Shown: positions 27,590 to 37,950, numbered from the stretch's first letter. The stretch is DNA of 64,000 nucleotides from Campylobacter hyointestinalis subsp. lawsonii (GCF_013372165.1 NZ_CP053828.1:1674001-1738000); one strand, 5' to 3'. A program made the numbers and translations. The notes: a model not told the origin generated them from the letters alone.

Positions 27590-27708
27590 CTAAAAATTTA
27601 ATTAGGATAAACTTTATCTTTTTAATTCTTGAATGATATAACAATTTTTATAAATTTTACTTTAAAATTCATAAAAATAATCAATGCTTAAGAAATGTCA
27701 AAATGCAG

Positions 27709-29013
27709 TTAGTTTATATTTTGTAACAGTTTAATCGTATCTTCAAATTTAAATTGATCATCTGGGCTTTGTTTCATAAATTCTTCCATAAATCCTTTTT
27801 TAGAAATAGCTTGATCAAGCTCTTTGTCTGAGCCTTTTTGGTATGCTCCTATACGGATCAATACTTCATTTTCTTTTAGCATAGAAAATAGTCTTTTAAA
27901 TTTAGCAGCATTCTCTTTATGCTCTTTGCTGATGACATCTCCCATCACACGACTTGCTGAATTTAAGATATTTATCGGTGGATAAATACCAAAATCAGTA
28001 AGCTCACGACTAAGTACGATATGTCCATCTAAAATCGATCTGCTTTGATCAGCTATTGGATCGCTCATATCATCGCCCTCTACTAAAACTGTAAAAAACG
28101 CTGTTATGCTACCTTTTTCCTCTTCTTTTCCTGCTCTTTCCATTAATTGTGGTAGCAAGGTCAGGGCACTTGGCGGATAACCTTTTGAAGTCGGTGGCTC
28201 TCCTAAGGCAAGTCCTATTTCGCGTTGAGCCATAGCAAAACGAGTCACACTATCCATTATAAAAAGCACATCTCTTCCGCTAGATTTAAAGTATTCAGCT
28301 ACGCTCATAGCACAAAATGCACCGTATTTTCTCATAAGAGGACTATCATCGCTAGTAGCGACTATGATCACGGTACCGCTTAGGTCACCATTTAAATTTT
28401 TTTCTATAAACTCAGGCACCTCACGCCCTCTTTCGCCTATTAAAGCGACCACTTTTATAGGGGCTGATGAGTTTTTGACTATCATTCCCATAAGGGTTGA
28501 TTTTCCCACGCCACTTCCTGCAAAAATGCCTAACTTCTGTCCTTTGCCACAAGTAAGTAAACCATCTATAGTCTTTATACCGACACTAAAAGGCTCATTT
28601 ATAAGCCCTCTTTTCATTACATCTATTGGTGGGCGCATAATGGGAGTGTATGAGCTAAATTTGATTTCGCCTTTAGAATCTTTTGGATTCATAAATGGAT
28701 CAACAACTCTACCTAAAAGTGCTTCTCCAACCGGAATTTGCATACCTTGATCACTTGCATATACCTTATCGTTTATCTTAAATCCCTCTACAAAGCCAAA
28801 CGGACTTACTATCGCTCCGCCTGAGTGAATTTGAGTGACCATTCCAAGGCTCTCTTTGGCATTGTCATTACTAATAATACGAACTATATCGCCTATACTA
28901 GCACGAAGTCCGGTAACTTCTATATTGTTTGATGATATCTTTTTGATAGTTCCGAAAATACTTGATAAATTTAGATTTTTACCAAGTTTGTCTTTAATCT
29001 TTTCTAGGCTCAA
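27709..29013 (-). CDS. fliI: FliI, flagellar export ATPase
   Basis: The 434-residue F1-type ATPase has Walker [16 protein letters not shown] (about 163-177), [10 protein letters not shown], Walker [18 protein letters not shown], and [12 protein letters not shown], the set typical of FliI and type III ATPases. It supplies energy and unfolding for flagellar substrate export. The start is TTG 29013, overlapping the folE stop as TTGA. The folE–fliI pair divergent from tig–clpP is the same arrangement as in C. jejuni. Confidence 0.95.
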   Translation of the reverse strand: MSLEKIKDKLGKNLNLSSIFGTIKKISSNNIEVTGLRASIGDIVRIISNDNAKESLGMVTQIHSGGAIVSPFGFVEGFKINDKVYASDQGMQIPVGEALLGRVVDPFMNPKDSKGEIKFSSYTPIMRPPIDVMKRGLINEPFSVGIKTIDGLLTCGKGQKLGIFAGSGVGKSTLMGMIVKNSSAPIKVVALIGERGREVPEFIEKNLNGDLSGTVIIVATSDDSPLMRKYGAFCAMSVAEYFKSSGRDVLFIMDSVTRFAMAQREIGLALGEPPTSKGYPPSALTLLPQLMERAGKEEEKGSITAFFTVLVEGDDMSDPIADQSRSILDGHIVLSRELTDFGIYPPINILNSASRVMGDVISKEHKENAAKFKRLFSMLKENEVLIRIGAYQKGSDKELDQAISKKGFMEEFMKQSPDDQFKFEDTIKLLQNIN

Positions 29014-29597
29014 AATTTTACCGATTTTGGTGAGTTTATAAGGTCGAAAAATTCTTTTCTAGTTTCGGCCGATTTGATGAAAATTCCCCTTAAAGCAGAA
29101 GTTGTAGTAATAGAGTTTATCTTTTGTACTCCTCTCATTTCTACGCACATGTGTCTTGCTTCGACGACTACGCCTACACCTTTTGGATTTATAGCTTCTT
29201 GCAAAGCGATGGCTATTTGTTCGGTCATTTGTTCTTGAATTTGCAGTCTTCTTGCGTAGATATTTACCATACGTGGGATCTTTGATAGTCCAACAACCTT
29301 TCCGTTTGGTATATAAGCTACGTGAGCACGTCCTATGATAGGTAATAAATGATGTTCGCAAAGACTATAGAATTCGATATCTTTTATAAGCACCATTTCG
29401 TTATTGCTACTATCAAAAAGAGCGTCGTTTAGCACATCTTTTGGGTTTAAGGAATAACCGCTAGTGATAAACTCATACGCTTTTGCGACTCTTTTTGGAG
29501 TGTCTAAAAGTCCTTCTCTGTCTGGATTTTCGCCTATTATCTCAAGCATTGTGCGAATACATTTTTCAAATTCAGCTCTTCTATTTTGGTCAAACAT
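29010..29597 (-). CDS. folE: GTP cyclohydrolase I
   Basis: A 195-residue Fol[20 protein letters not shown] (about 80, zinc Cys/His), [28 protein letters not shown], and [13 protein letters not shown] (about 150, second zinc Cys). It makes dihydroneopterin triphosphate for folate. Length and motifs are normal. It is divergent from tig and coupled to fliI. Confidence 0.95.
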   Translation of the reverse strand: MFDQNRRAEFEKCIRTMLEIIGENPDREGLLDTPKRVAKAYEFITSGYSLNPKDVLNDALFDSSNNEMVLIKDIEFYSLCEHHLLPIIGRAHVAYIPNGKVVGLSKIPRMVNIYARRLQIQEQMTEQIAIALQEAINPKGVGVVVEARHMCVEMRGVQKINSITTTSALRGIFIKSAETRKEFFDLINSPKSVKF

Positions 29598-29722
29598 AAA
29601 CTACCTCAATAAATTTTTTGTAATTTTATAATATTTTGACTTTTATAGTTATAAATTCATTGATTTATAATAATTTATACTTAAATAAAGCAAAAATTTG
29701 GTATATTGCTTACTAATTTTTT

Positions 29723-29728
29723 TATAAT
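29723..29728 (+). promoter_or_regulatory. -10 box (TATAAT) for tig-clpP
   Basis: TATAAT after a T run, 13 bases ahead of the tig start; AAAGGA follows. Transcription would start about ten bases downstream, giving a near-leaderless message. Confidence 0.45.
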
Positions 29729-29741
29729 GTAAAGGAAAATA

Positions 29742-31046
29742 ATGGAAGTTAAAGCAAAACTTTTAAACCCGGCAAATGCTACTGCAAGTACTCAAATAAA
29801 AGCAGATGAGCTAAATGCTAAAGTTGAAAATTTAGCTAAAAAAGCTGCTAAAAATATAAAAATAGATGGTTTTAGAAAAGGTAAAGTCCCAACGGCGCAG
29901 GTGCTAAAAAGATACGGAAAAGATCTTGAAAATGATGCAAAAAATGATCTTTTTAGAGATATTATCACTGAAAGCTTAAAGATAGTAGATAAAAAAGTTG
30001 ATGCAGTCATAGGTGAGCCTATGGTTTTAAAATTCGATGAAAAAGACGGAAATATCGACGTTGAGCTTGAGATTTCATTTAAACCAGAAGTTGATATAAG
30101 CGGATTTGAAAGTATCATTCCTGAGTTTTCTACTCCAAGAGTAACTAAAAAAGAGATCGAAGAAAAAACAAATGAATTTCTCACTATGTTAGCACCAGTA
30201 GAAAAGATAGAAAAAGAGATTTTAGAAAAAGGCGACTTTGCTAAATTTGACTTTGAAGGTTTTGTAGATGGCGAAGCATTTGATGGCGGTAAGGCTGAGG
30301 GTTATTTGCTAGAGATCGGTTCAAATCAATTTATTCCGGGATTTGAAGATGGCATGATAGGGCTAAAAGTCGGCGAAGAGAAAGATATAAATGTAAAATT
30401 CCCAGATGCTTATGGCGCAGCTCACTTAGCAGGAAAGCCTGCAGTTTTTAAAGTAAAACTACATGAAATTCATGGTAAAAAAGTAGGTAAGCTTGATGAC
30501 GAAACACTTAAAAAATTAATGCCAAATGAAGAAAATGTAAGCGTAGAAAAATTTGAAGAGCGTCTTAAAGAACAACTAAGAGCCGATAAGATTCAAAAGC
30601 TTATTAATGATGAGCTAAAATCTAAATTTGCAGAAGCTGCTGTGGCTAAATTTGTATTTGATCTACCAAAAAATATAGTAGAACAAGAGATAAGTATGCA
30701 ATTTAGAAACGCATGGGACAACTTCAGCGAAGATGAAAAAAAGAAATTTAGTACCGATAAAGAAGAAGCCTTAAAACAACGCGAAACTTATAGAAATGAA
30801 GCTGAAAAAAGCGTTAGGCTTACTTTTATCATTGATGAACTTGCTAAATTTAAAGGAATAACAGTAAGCGATGCTGAGCTCGTTCAAGCCGTATATTTTG
30901 AAGCATATAGATATGGAATAGATCCTAAAAAACATCTTGATGATTATAAAAAACAAGGTATGTTGCCGGCTATAAAAATGGCTATTATAGAAGAAAAGCT
31001 CTTCAATAATCTATTTAAAAAAGATACTAAAGAGGATAAAGAGTAA
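29742..31046 (+). CDS. tig: Trigger factor, ribosome-associated chaperone
   Basis: The 434-residue protein has the three trigger-factor parts: an N-terminal ribosome-binding domain with the signature GFRKGKVP (about 45), a central FKBP-like domain (about 150-240, [20 protein letters not shown]), and a helical C-terminal chaperone body. It binds nascent chains at the exit tunnel. The stop overlaps the clpP start (TAATG), so chaperone, protease and deformylase genes form one nascent-protein operon. Confidence 0.95.
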   Translation: MEVKAKLLNPANATASTQIKADELNAKVENLAKKAAKNIKIDGFRKGKVPTAQVLKRYGKDLENDAKNDLFRDIITESLKIVDKKVDAVIGEPMVLKFDEKDGNIDVELEISFKPEVDISGFESIIPEFSTPRVTKKEIEEKTNEFLTMLAPVEKIEKEILEKGDFAKFDFEGFVDGEAFDGGKAEGYLLEIGSNQFIPGFEDGMIGLKVGEEKDINVKFPDAYGAAHLAGKPAVFKVKLHEIHGKKVGKLDDETLKKLMPNEENVSVEKFEERLKEQLRADKIQKLINDELKSKFAEAAVAKFVFDLPKNIVEQEISMQFRNAWDNFSEDEKKKFSTDKEEALKQRETYRNEAEKSVRLTFIIDELAKFKGITVSDAELVQAVYFEAYRYGIDPKKHLDDYKKQGMLPAIKMAIIEEKLFNNLFKKDTKEDKE

Positions 31047-31636
31047 TGAGCTACTATATCCCGTATGTAGTCGAAAAAACCAGCAAAGGCGAGAGAAGTT
31101 ATGATATATATTCTCGTCTTTTAAAAGATCGTATCATTATGCTTAGCGGAGAGATAGAAGATGCTATGGCAAGTGCTATTGTTGCTCAAATGCTATTTTT
31201 AGAAGCAGAAGATCCAGACAAAGATATATACTTATATATCAATAGCCCAGGCGGCGTAGTGACTAGTGGATATAGTATATTTGATACTATGAATTACATA
31301 AAACCAGATGTTTGTACTATTTGCATAGGACAAGCAGCTAGTATGGGTGCATTTTTACTTAGTTGCGGAACAAAAGGTAAGAGATACGCCCTACCAAATT
31401 CTCGTATCATGATACATCAACCTTTAGGTGGCGCTAGAGGACAAGCTACTGATATAGAGATCCAAGCAAAAGAAATTTTACGTTTAAAAGAGAATTTAAA
31501 TACAATTTTAGCAAATAATACAGGTCAAAAGCTATCAAAAATAGCAAAAGATACAGATAGAGATTTCTTTATGAGTGCGCAAGAGGCTGCGGAGTATGGA
31601 CTTATAGATAAAGTGCTAGAAAAGAGCTTTAAATAA
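31046..31636 (+). CDS. clpP: ClpP, ATP-dependent protease proteolytic subunit
   Basis: A 196-residue serine peptidase with the catalytic triad visible: Ser in [11 protein letters not shown] (about 98), His in [18 protein letters not shown] (about 123), Asp in [20 protein letters not shown] (about 172). [12 protein letters not shown] is also typical. It forms the 14-mer chamber that works with ClpX/ClpA. The length is standard. Confidence 0.96.
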   Translation: MSYYIPYVVEKTSKGERSYDIYSRLLKDRIIMLSGEIEDAMASAIVAQMLFLEAEDPDKDIYLYINSPGGVVTSGYSIFDTMNYIKPDVCTICIGQAASMGAFLLSCGTKGKRYALPNSRIMIHQPLGGARGQATDIEIQAKEILRLKENLNTILANNTGQKLSKIAKDTDRDFFMSAQEAAEYGLIDKVLEKSFK

Positions 31637-31657
31637 GCAAGATTAAGAGGGGCTTTC

Positions 31658-32740
31658 GTGGTTAAACTAAGCAAAGATAAAAATCGTACAAAATTACCAG
31701 ACATTGTAGAGATGCCAAATCAGCAAAATCTTTCACAAACAACGACTAACAAAAATACTAGTAAATCTACAGAAAAAGAAGGCGATAGCGGTGTTGATTT
31801 AAATAAATTTTCACAAATCGTATTGAAGCAATTATCAGATGACAATATCCAAGCTACGCCTAAGAATTTCGATATTTATTTTTGGAAGCTTTTAGAAACC
31901 AAACCAGCAGCATTTCAAAAGAGAGTTTTGGAGTTGGTGGATTATGAAAAAGATGATGCCGTGGAGCAACAAGCACTTATGGAAAAAGAGATAAAACTCG
32001 GCTTTGGTCAGATAAAAAATATGCTTCAAATCATAGCTTTAATCTATAAAAATTTGGTTGTGATGAAAGGCATAGTTCAAAAAAGACTTGATGAAGCCAA
32101 GTCAAACTTAAACTCTTTAGAAATTCAAAATATCATAAAAATCTTTGGTGATGAACTTGCGAAACTCAACTCATTGATGGAGCGACATTTAGACGCCATA
32201 AAAAATAGCTATGAAGACGTGGATAAGATATTTAAAAATGTAGAAGAAAAATCCATATACGACTCTAAATTTGGAGTTTATAACAAAAAGTATTTTCTAA
32301 AAAGCATAGAAGATGAGTTAGATAATGTAAAAAGATACAATTATAACGTTTGCGTTATGCTAATCCATGTAAAAGATTCTGTTTTAAATTCAATAACTAG
32401 TATAAAAGATAAGAACGGAATTCTAAGAAATATAGCCAAAATTCTACTTAAAACTTCTCGTAGAAGCGATATAGTCGCTCATTATGAAGATGGGTGTTTT
32501 GGTATGATTATGAAGCATACAGATATTGAAGGCGGAAAAAAAGCTTGTGAAAGAATAGGTCAAATGCTATATCAAACTACATTTTTCATAGGCGAAGAAG
32601 AGCTTGATATAGATATAGAAATTTCCGTTATCGCTCTTGATGCTGGATATAGCACCGAAGAGATCGTTTCTAAGGCGCTTGATGGTTTGGCAAAAAGTGG
32701 CAAAAGGATAAAGCTTTATGAAGCGATCGAGGAGATGTGA
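31658..32740 (+). CDS. Degenerate GGDEF-domain protein in the clpP-def operon
   Basis: The 360-residue protein has a charged N-terminus, a helical middle, and a C-terminal domain (about 195-355) with the GGDEF fold (DSKFGVYNKKYFLKSIEDEL near 205). At the catalytic loop, where GG(D/E)EF is expected, it reads AHYEDGCFGMIM, so the substrate-binding Gly-Gly is lost and cyclic-di-GMP synthesis is unlikely. It may sense the nucleotide or act structurally. The start is GTG 31658 with GAGGGG upstream. It sits between clpP and def, an extra gene relative to C. jejuni. Confidence 0.8.
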   Translation: MVKLSKDKNRTKLPDIVEMPNQQNLSQTTTNKNTSKSTEKEGDSGVDLNKFSQIVLKQLSDDNIQATPKNFDIYFWKLLETKPAAFQKRVLELVDYEKDDAVEQQALMEKEIKLGFGQIKNMLQIIALIYKNLVVMKGIVQKRLDEAKSNLNSLEIQNIIKIFGDELAKLNSLMERHLDAIKNSYEDVDKIFKNVEEKSIYDSKFGVYNKKYFLKSIEDELDNVKRYNYNVCVMLIHVKDSVLNSITSIKDKNGILRNIAKILLKTSRRSDIVAHYEDGCFGMIMKHTDIEGGKKACERIGQMLYQTTFFIGEEELDIDIEISVIALDAGYSTEEIVSKALDGLAKSGKRIKLYEAIEEM

Positions 32741-33255
32741 TGGTATTAGAGATACTTACTTATCCTGATAAAAGGTTGTTTGATAAAGGAGAAGAGGTCA
32801 AAGTATTTGATGAAAATCTAGGTCTTTTTTTGGACGATATGTATGATACTATGATAGCAAAAAACGGCATCGGACTAGCGGCTTTGCAAGTTGGAAAGCC
32901 GATCCGCGCTTTTATAGTAAATTTAATAAATGAGCAAAATATTCAAGATAAAAATGATCTTTATGAGATAATAAATCCAAAATTTATTAAAAAAGATGGC
33001 GAGATAGTCTATCAAGAAGGATGCTTGAGCGTTCCTGGATATTATGAAGATGTCAAGCGCGCTGCAAATGTCTTGCTTGAGTATCAAGATAGATTTGGAA
33101 ATACAAAAACACTAGAAGCAGATGGTCTTTTGGCTGTGGCATTGCAGCATGAAAACGACCATTTGGACGGCCATTTGTTTATAGAAAGAATCGGCTTTAA
33201 TAAACGTAAAAAATTTGATAAAGAATACAAAAAAAACTCTAAAAAAGCTATATGA
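32740..33255 (+). CDS. def: Peptide deformylase
   Basis: The 171-residue deformylase has its three motifs: GIGLAALQVG (about 45), EGCLSVPG (about 95, metal Cys) and QHENDHLDGHLF (about 140, metal His pair and catalytic Glu). It removes the N-formyl group from new proteins. ATG 32740 overlaps the previous stop (TGATG) with GAGGAG upstream and is preferred over GTG 32737. Confidence 0.95.
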   Translation: MVLEILTYPDKRLFDKGEEVKVFDENLGLFLDDMYDTMIAKNGIGLAALQVGKPIRAFIVNLINEQNIQDKNDLYEIINPKFIKKDGEIVYQEGCLSVPGYYEDVKRAANVLLEYQDRFGNTKTLEADGLLAVALQHENDHLDGHLFIERIGFNKRKKFDKEYKKNSKKAI

Positions 33256-34766
33256 AATCACTAAAAAGTGCTTGTTTAAGCGATGCTCTGCATATCATAA
33301 ATATAGAATCCACATTTCTTAGAGCTTTACCAAATTTTGATATCGTAGGACTTGCAAGTACAACCATAAAAGAGTCTGTTTCACGTGTAAAATCAGCCCT
33401 TACTAGCGTTGATGGCTTTACTCTACCTGCTCTTAGAATCGTTATAAATTTAAGTCCAAGCGATGTAAAAAAAGACGGCTCACACTTTGATCTTCCTATC
33501 GCTCTTTTGATTTTGTTACAAAAAGAGAAATTTGAAAATGACTTTTTTGTCTTTGGAGAACTCGGACTTGATGGAAGCGTCAAAAGTAATGCGGAGCTAT
33601 TTTCAATACTGCTTTTTCTAAGCTCACAGGTCGAAAAAGCCAGAGTTTTAGTGCCTACTTCTATAGCGCAAAAAGCCTCTATGATACCAAATTTAGATGT
33701 ATTTGCGGTTTCAAATTTAAATGAGGCTAGAGAGTTTTTCAAAAACAATGAATTTATGCAGAGCTGTTCTGTAAAAAACTCACACCCTCTTTTTGATAAC
33801 GTAATAGAGATAAATGGGCGTAAATTTGTCCCAAACTCAAATTTTGAGCTTGATTTTATCGATATTAAAGGTCAAGAAAGAGCCAAACGAGCCGCTCTTA
33901 TATGCGCCGCAGGTATGCATAACATACTTTTTGAAGGAAGCCCAGGATGTGGCAAGTCTATGAGCGCTAAAAGAATTCGCTACATTTTACCTCCACAAAG
34001 CCTAGAAGAGATACTTCTAGCTAGTGCTTACCAGTCGCTAAATTCAAAAGATGCTCCTTTTAGCTCACTTAGAGCTTTTCGCAGTCCTCATCATACCAGC
34101 ACTAGAAGCTCTATTTTTGGTGGCGGAAGCGGCACAGCAAAGATAGGAGAAGTTGCTTTGGCAAACGGCGGAGTGCTATTTTTTGATGAATTTCCACATT
34201 TTGGAAAGCAGATATTAGAGAGTCTAAGAGAGCCGTTAGAAGACAATAAAATCAATATTTCACGTGTAAATTCAAAAGTCAGCTATGAGACTAAATTTGT
34301 CTTTGTCGCAGCACAAAATCCTTGCCCTTGTGGAAATGCATTTAGCAAAACAGAGATTTGTAGATGTTCTGATAAGGACAAAAACAGATACCAAAATTTG
34401 ATTTCTTCAGCACTTTTAGATAGGATAGATATCTATGTGGCTATGAGTGAGGTAAGTAGCGATGATAAACCAACTATAAGTAGCAAGGATATGCAAAGTA
34501 TGGTTTTAAAGGCATTTAAAATGCAGATCTCGCGTAGTCAAAGCGAGCTAAATGGAAAGCTAAATGACGCTGAGATACTTAAGTTTTGTGTATGCGATGA
34601 AGAGGCAAAAATACTGCTAGATAGAGCACTTAATAGCTATAATCTCAGTCAAAGAGGCGTAAATAAAACCTTGAAAGTCGCTAGAACAATAGCTGATTTA
34701 GATGGTAGCCAAATGATACGAAAAGCCCATATTTTAGAGAGTTTAAGCTATAGGATGAAGAGATGA
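33252..34766 (+). CDS. comM: ComM/YifB-family Mg-chelatase-like AAA+ ATPase
   Basis: A 504-residue protein: an N-terminal ChlI-like/Lon-S5-like domain (ALPNFDIVGLASTTIKESVS), Walker A EGSPGCGKSMSAKR (about 225), GGVLFFDEFPHFGKQILE as Walker B (about 310), and a Cys cluster CPCGNAFSKTEICRC (about 355). ComM is a helicase promoting branch migration during natural transformation, and Campylobacter species are often competent. It overlaps def by four bases. Confidence 0.9.
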   Translation: MKSLKSACLSDALHIINIESTFLRALPNFDIVGLASTTIKESVSRVKSALTSVDGFTLPALRIVINLSPSDVKKDGSHFDLPIALLILLQKEKFENDFFVFGELGLDGSVKSNAELFSILLFLSSQVEKARVLVPTSIAQKASMIPNLDVFAVSNLNEAREFFKNNEFMQSCSVKNSHPLFDNVIEINGRKFVPNSNFELDFIDIKGQERAKRAALICAAGMHNILFEGSPGCGKSMSAKRIRYILPPQSLEEILLASAYQSLNSKDAPFSSLRAFRSPHHTSTRSSIFGGGSGTAKIGEVALANGGVLFFDEFPHFGKQILESLREPLEDNKINISRVNSKVSYETKFVFVAAQNPCPCGNAFSKTEICRCSDKDKNRYQNLISSALLDRIDIYVAMSEVSSDDKPTISSKDMQSMVLKAFKMQISRSQSELNGKLNDAEILKFCVCDEEAKILLDRALNSYNLSQRGVNKTLKVARTIADLDGSQMIRKAHILESLSYRMKR

Positions 34767-36148
34767 AAAATTTGTATTTTGATAGCGATAAATTTGATAA
34801 AAATGCAATTTCTAGCTATTTTATGAGTGAGCTTATACTTCAAGAAAATGCAGCTAATGGCGTGGCAAATTTGATAAAAAATAAGCTAGAGCTTGGCTCA
34901 AAAATCCTTATTATTTGCGGTGGCGGAAATAACGCAAGTGACGCTATAGCCGTAGCTAGAATGCTTGAGGGTGATTATGAGTGTAAGCTGTTTTTTACCA
35001 CTTCAAACCTAAATGAAAACTGTAAAACTCAACTAAAAATAGCTAAACAAATCGGTGTAAAAATTTGTGAAAATTTGAGTTTAGATGGTGTTAAATGCGT
35101 GGTTGATGGGATATTTGGCAGTGGATTAAATAAAAATTTAAATAATGAAATTTCGCAAATATTAAATTTGATAAATGATTTTAAAGCCCTTAAGATCGCT
35201 ATTGATTTTCCAAGCGGACTTGAAAAAAATGGACGTATTTTAGGTGTTTGCTTTAAAGCTGATTTTACCGTAGCTATGGGCGTGAGAAAACTAGGGCTTT
35301 ATAGCGACGCAGCAAAAGATTTTGTAGGTGAAATAGTATGCTCAAATTTAGGCATTTGTGAGAGTAAATTTGCTAGAGAAAATGGCGATTTTTTACTTGA
35401 GCTTGACGATCTTACACTGCCAAAACGAGAGATTTTAAACACAAATAAGGGCGATTTTGGTCATGCTTTTGTGGCTTGTGGCGAGTTAAGTGGCGCTGCT
35501 AAGATTTGTGCTAAAGCCGCTTTAAAAATGGGTTCTGGTAGAGTGAGTCTTGTAAATTTAAATAAGCAAAATATAAATTTAGATGAAGAAATTATGCAAA
35601 AAGATAGTTTCAAAGGCGCGGACGCAATCGCTGTTGGAATGGGGCTTGGAAAAGCTAAATTTGATATAAATGAGATACTAGATATACCTTGCGTGGTCGA
35701 TGCAGATATGTTTTATAAAAAAGAAATTTTAAGCCTCTTACACAAAGATGATGCCATTTTAACCCCTCATCCAAAAGAGTTTGCAAGTCTTTTAAATATA
35801 GCAGAATTTGGAAATTTCAGTATAGAAGATGTGCAAAGAAGTCGCTTTGAGCTAGCTAGAGAGTTTTCTAAAAGATTTTCTCCTGTTTTGATTTTAAAAG
35901 GCGCAAACGTCATCATAGCTAAAAATGGTGTGCTTTATGTATCAAATTTAGGCACTCCTAGTTTAGCGGTAGCAGGAAGTGGCGACGCACTTTGTGGAAT
36001 ACTTCTTGGATTTTTGGCTCAAGGTTTTAGTCCGCTTGATGCAAGTTTAAATGGAGTTTTAGCTCACCAAAAAACGGCGCTGTCTTACAAAGCAAATAGT
36101 TATAGTTTCACGCCAAACGACATTATAAAAGGACTTCAATGGTTATAA
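34763..36148 (+). CDS. nnr: Bifunctional NAD(P)HX epimerase/dehydratase (YjeF/Nnr)
   Basis: The 461-residue protein fuses two repair activities: an N-terminal YjeF epimerase domain (about 1-205, ICGGGNNASDAIAVARML and IDFPSGL) and a C-terminal ribokinase-like ADP-dependent dehydratase (about 215-461, LTPHPKEFASLL, ILKGANVIIA, and AVAGSGDALCGILLGF). Together they restore hydrated NADH/NADPH. It overlaps comM and purN. Confidence 0.93.
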   Translation: MKNLYFDSDKFDKNAISSYFMSELILQENAANGVANLIKNKLELGSKILIICGGGNNASDAIAVARMLEGDYECKLFFTTSNLNENCKTQLKIAKQIGVKICENLSLDGVKCVVDGIFGSGLNKNLNNEISQILNLINDFKALKIAIDFPSGLEKNGRILGVCFKADFTVAMGVRKLGLYSDAAKDFVGEIVCSNLGICESKFARENGDFLLELDDLTLPKREILNTNKGDFGHAFVACGELSGAAKICAKAALKMGSGRVSLVNLNKQNINLDEEIMQKDSFKGADAIAVGMGLGKAKFDINEILDIPCVVDADMFYKKEILSLLHKDDAILTPHPKEFASLLNIAEFGNFSIEDVQRSRFELAREFSKRFSPVLILKGANVIIAKNGVLYVSNLGTPSLAVAGSGDALCGILLGFLAQGFSPLDASLNGVLAHQKTALSYKANSYSFTPNDIIKGLQWL

Positions 36149-36726
36149 AAAATATTGCTATTTTATTTAGTGGAAGCGGTTCAAATTTAGAAGCGATACT
36201 AGAAAAAGTGCATGGAAAGGTTTTTGGGAACGTAAAAATAGTCGCTAAACTACTCATTTGTAACAAACTAGACGCTTATGGGATAGAGAGAGCCAAAAAA
36301 TTTGGGCTTACTACTACTATAATAGAAAATAAAGCGTTTAGCTCAAGAGAGGAATTTGACGCAGCTTTGGTTAAAGAGATAGAGAAAAACGATATAGACT
36401 TGACTATTTTAGCCGGATTTATGCGTATTTTAACTCCTGTTTTTACAAAAAGTGTAAAAGCTATAAATCTTCATCCGAGCATTTTACCGCTTTTTAAAGG
36501 TGCTCACGCCATAAAAGAGAGTTTTGAAAGCGATATGGCTGTTGGTGGCGTAAGTGTTCATTTGGTCAGCGATGAGCTAGACGGCGGTAGGATTTTAGCT
36601 CAAGAAACATTTCAAAGAGATGGTAAAACTTTCAAAGAGTGGGAGGAGACGATACATAAGATAGAGCACGAAATTCTACCAAAAACGATTATAAATATTT
36701 TAACAAATAAGGAAAACAATGCTTGA
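36139..36726 (+). CDS. purN: Phosphoribosylglycinamide formyltransferase
   Basis: The 195-residue PurN has the phosphate loop LFSGSGSNLEAIL (about 10), the folate-site segment TILAGFMRILTP (about 85), and the catalytic INLHPSILPLFKGAHAI (about 108, Asn and His). It transfers a formyl group from 10-formyl-THF to GAR in purine synthesis. It overlaps nnr by ten bases and terC by eight. Confidence 0.95.
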   Translation: MVIKNIAILFSGSGSNLEAILEKVHGKVFGNVKIVAKLLICNKLDAYGIERAKKFGLTTTIIENKAFSSREEFDAALVKEIEKNDIDLTILAGFMRILTPVFTKSVKAINLHPSILPLFKGAHAIKESFESDMAVGGVSVHLVSDELDGGRILAQETFQRDGKTFKEWEETIHKIEHEILPKTIINILTNKENNA

Positions 36727-37438
36727 GTGGATCTACTCGCCAGAGGCTTGGATAAGCCTACTTACTCTGACTAGTTTAGAGATAGTTTTAGGTATAGACA
36801 ATATTATTTTTATAGCTATTTTATGCGGAAAACTTCCTGCTCATCAAAGAGATAGAGCTAGGATAATGGGGCTTGGTCTTGCTATGGTAACTAGAATTTT
36901 ATTGCTTTTGAGTCTATTTTGGATCATGAAGCTTACAACGCCTCTTTTTGCTCTTATGGGTCAAGAGATTTCGGGGCGTGATATTGTCTTGATCGCTGGT
37001 GGGCTATTTTTGATAGCAAAATCCACACTAGAAATTCACTCTCATGCTACTGGCGAAAATGAGAGCGAAAATATATCAAATATAAAAAATGCCGGTTTTA
37101 TGGCGACGATAGCACAGATAGGAGTGCTAGATATAGTATTTTCACTAGATAGCGTTATAACAGCAGTTGGAATGGCTGATCATATAGAAATAATGATTAT
37201 AGCCGTGATTTTAGCAGTTGGTGTTATGCTACTTGCTAGTGGCGTTATAAGCCGTTTTGTTGATAATAATCCAACGATAAAAGTGCTTGCTTTAGCATTT
37301 TTGATAATGATTGGTATAGCACTAGTTGCAGAGGCTTTAGAGCTTCATATACCAAAAGCTTATATTTATTTTGCAATGGCATTTTCTTTATGTGTAGAGA
37401 TGATAAATATTTACTCAAAAAAGAAGCATTCTAAATAA
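36719..37438 (+). CDS. TerC-family integral membrane protein
   Basis: A 239-residue TerC protein with about seven membrane spans: SLEIVLGIDNIIFIAILCGK near residue 18 and the repeat LDIVFSLDSVITAVGMADH near 140. The paired acidic motifs in the membrane match the TerC/Alx family, associated with metal (often manganese) homeostasis and tellurite resistance. It ends the def–comM–nnr–purN run before a strong terminator. Confidence 0.88.
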   Translation: MLEWIYSPEAWISLLTLTSLEIVLGIDNIIFIAILCGKLPAHQRDRARIMGLGLAMVTRILLLLSLFWIMKLTTPLFALMGQEISGRDIVLIAGGLFLIAKSTLEIHSHATGENESENISNIKNAGFMATIAQIGVLDIVFSLDSVITAVGMADHIEIMIIAVILAVGVMLLASGVISRFVDNNPTIKVLALAFLIMIGIALVAEALELHIPKAYIYFAMAFSLCVEMINIYSKKKHSK

Positions 37439-37443
37439 TTATC

Positions 37444-37480
37444 TAAATTTAGCTCTATTTGGAGCTAAATTTATTTTTTT
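37444..37480 (+). terminator. Rho-independent terminator of the tig-terC operon
   Basis: TAAATTTAGCTC and GAGCTAAATTTA form a perfect 12-bp stem around TATTTG, followed by seven Ts. It begins six bases after the terC stop. Confidence 0.85.
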
Positions 37481-37493
37481 AAGATTGCTTTAA

Positions 37494-37522
37494 TTGACAA
37501 TACATAAAAAAGTAGATATAAT
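37494..37522 (+). promoter_or_regulatory. Consensus promoter of the tRNA cluster
   Basis: TTGACA (37494-37499) and TATAAT (37517-37522) are separated by 17 bases, a full sigma70 consensus. Start of transcription would be near 37529, about 30 bases before tRNA-Pro. A perfect -35 is rare in Campylobacter and suits a highly expressed stable-RNA operon. Confidence 0.8.
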
Positions 37523-37558
37523 TTCAACTCTTAATTTAAAGTAGTGATACTCACGCTT

Positions 37559-37636
37559 CGGGGTGTAGCGCAGTCTGGTTAGCGCACTTGGTTTGGGACC
37601 AAGGGGCCGAAGGTTCGAATCCTTTCACCCCGACCA
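37559..37636 (+). tRNA. tRNA-Pro (anticodon TGG)
   Basis: The acceptor CGGGGTG pairs with CACCCCG, the anticodon loop TTTGGGA is closed by CTTGG/CCAAG, the T loop is TTCGAAT, and CCA is encoded. First of five tRNAs on one transcript. Confidence 0.95.
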
Positions 37637-37639
37637 TTT

Positions 37640-37717
37640 GGTGAGTGTAGCTCAGTCGGTTAGAGCATCAGATTGTGGTCCTGAGGGTCGTGGGTTCGAT
37701 TCCCATCGCTCACCCCA
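37640..37717 (+). tRNA. tRNA-His (anticodon GTG)
   Basis: The acceptor GTGAGTG pairs with CGCTCAC (one G-U), with the extra 5' G at -1 opposite C73 that marks histidine tRNA. The anticodon GTG lies in loop ATTGTGGTC; CCA is encoded. It lies three bases after tRNA-Pro. Confidence 0.95.
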
Positions 37718-37734
37718 TTTGATAGATCCTTTAT

Positions 37735-37811
37735 GCGCTCGTAGCTCAATTGGATAGAGCGACAGACTTCGGATCTGTAGGTTATGGGTTCGACCCCTAT
37801 CGGGCGCGCCA
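37735..37811 (+). tRNA. tRNA-Arg (anticodon TCG as read)
   Basis: The acceptor GCGCTCG pairs with CGGGCGC (one G-U). The stem ACAGA/TCTGT closes the loop CTTCGGA, giving anticodon TCG (reads CGA-type Arg codons). CCA is encoded. Confidence 0.93.
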
Positions 37812-37862
37812 CTTTAGTTTTGCTGAGTTTTTTGCAGCTTTTTTGTTATTTATTTTAGCTAT

Positions 37863-37939
37863 GCGCTCATAGCTCAGCTGGATAGAGCAACGGCCTTCTA
37901 AGCCGTAGGCCAGAGGTTCGAATCCTCTTGGGCGTACCA
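37863..37939 (+). tRNA. tRNA-Arg (anticodon TCT)
   Basis: The acceptor GCGCTCA pairs with TGGGCGT with wobbles. The stem ACGGC/GCCGT closes the loop CTTCTAA with anticodon TCT, reading AGA/AGG. CCA is encoded. The 5' half is very similar to the preceding tRNA-Arg. Confidence 0.94.
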
Positions 37940-37950
37940 CTTATTTTTAC

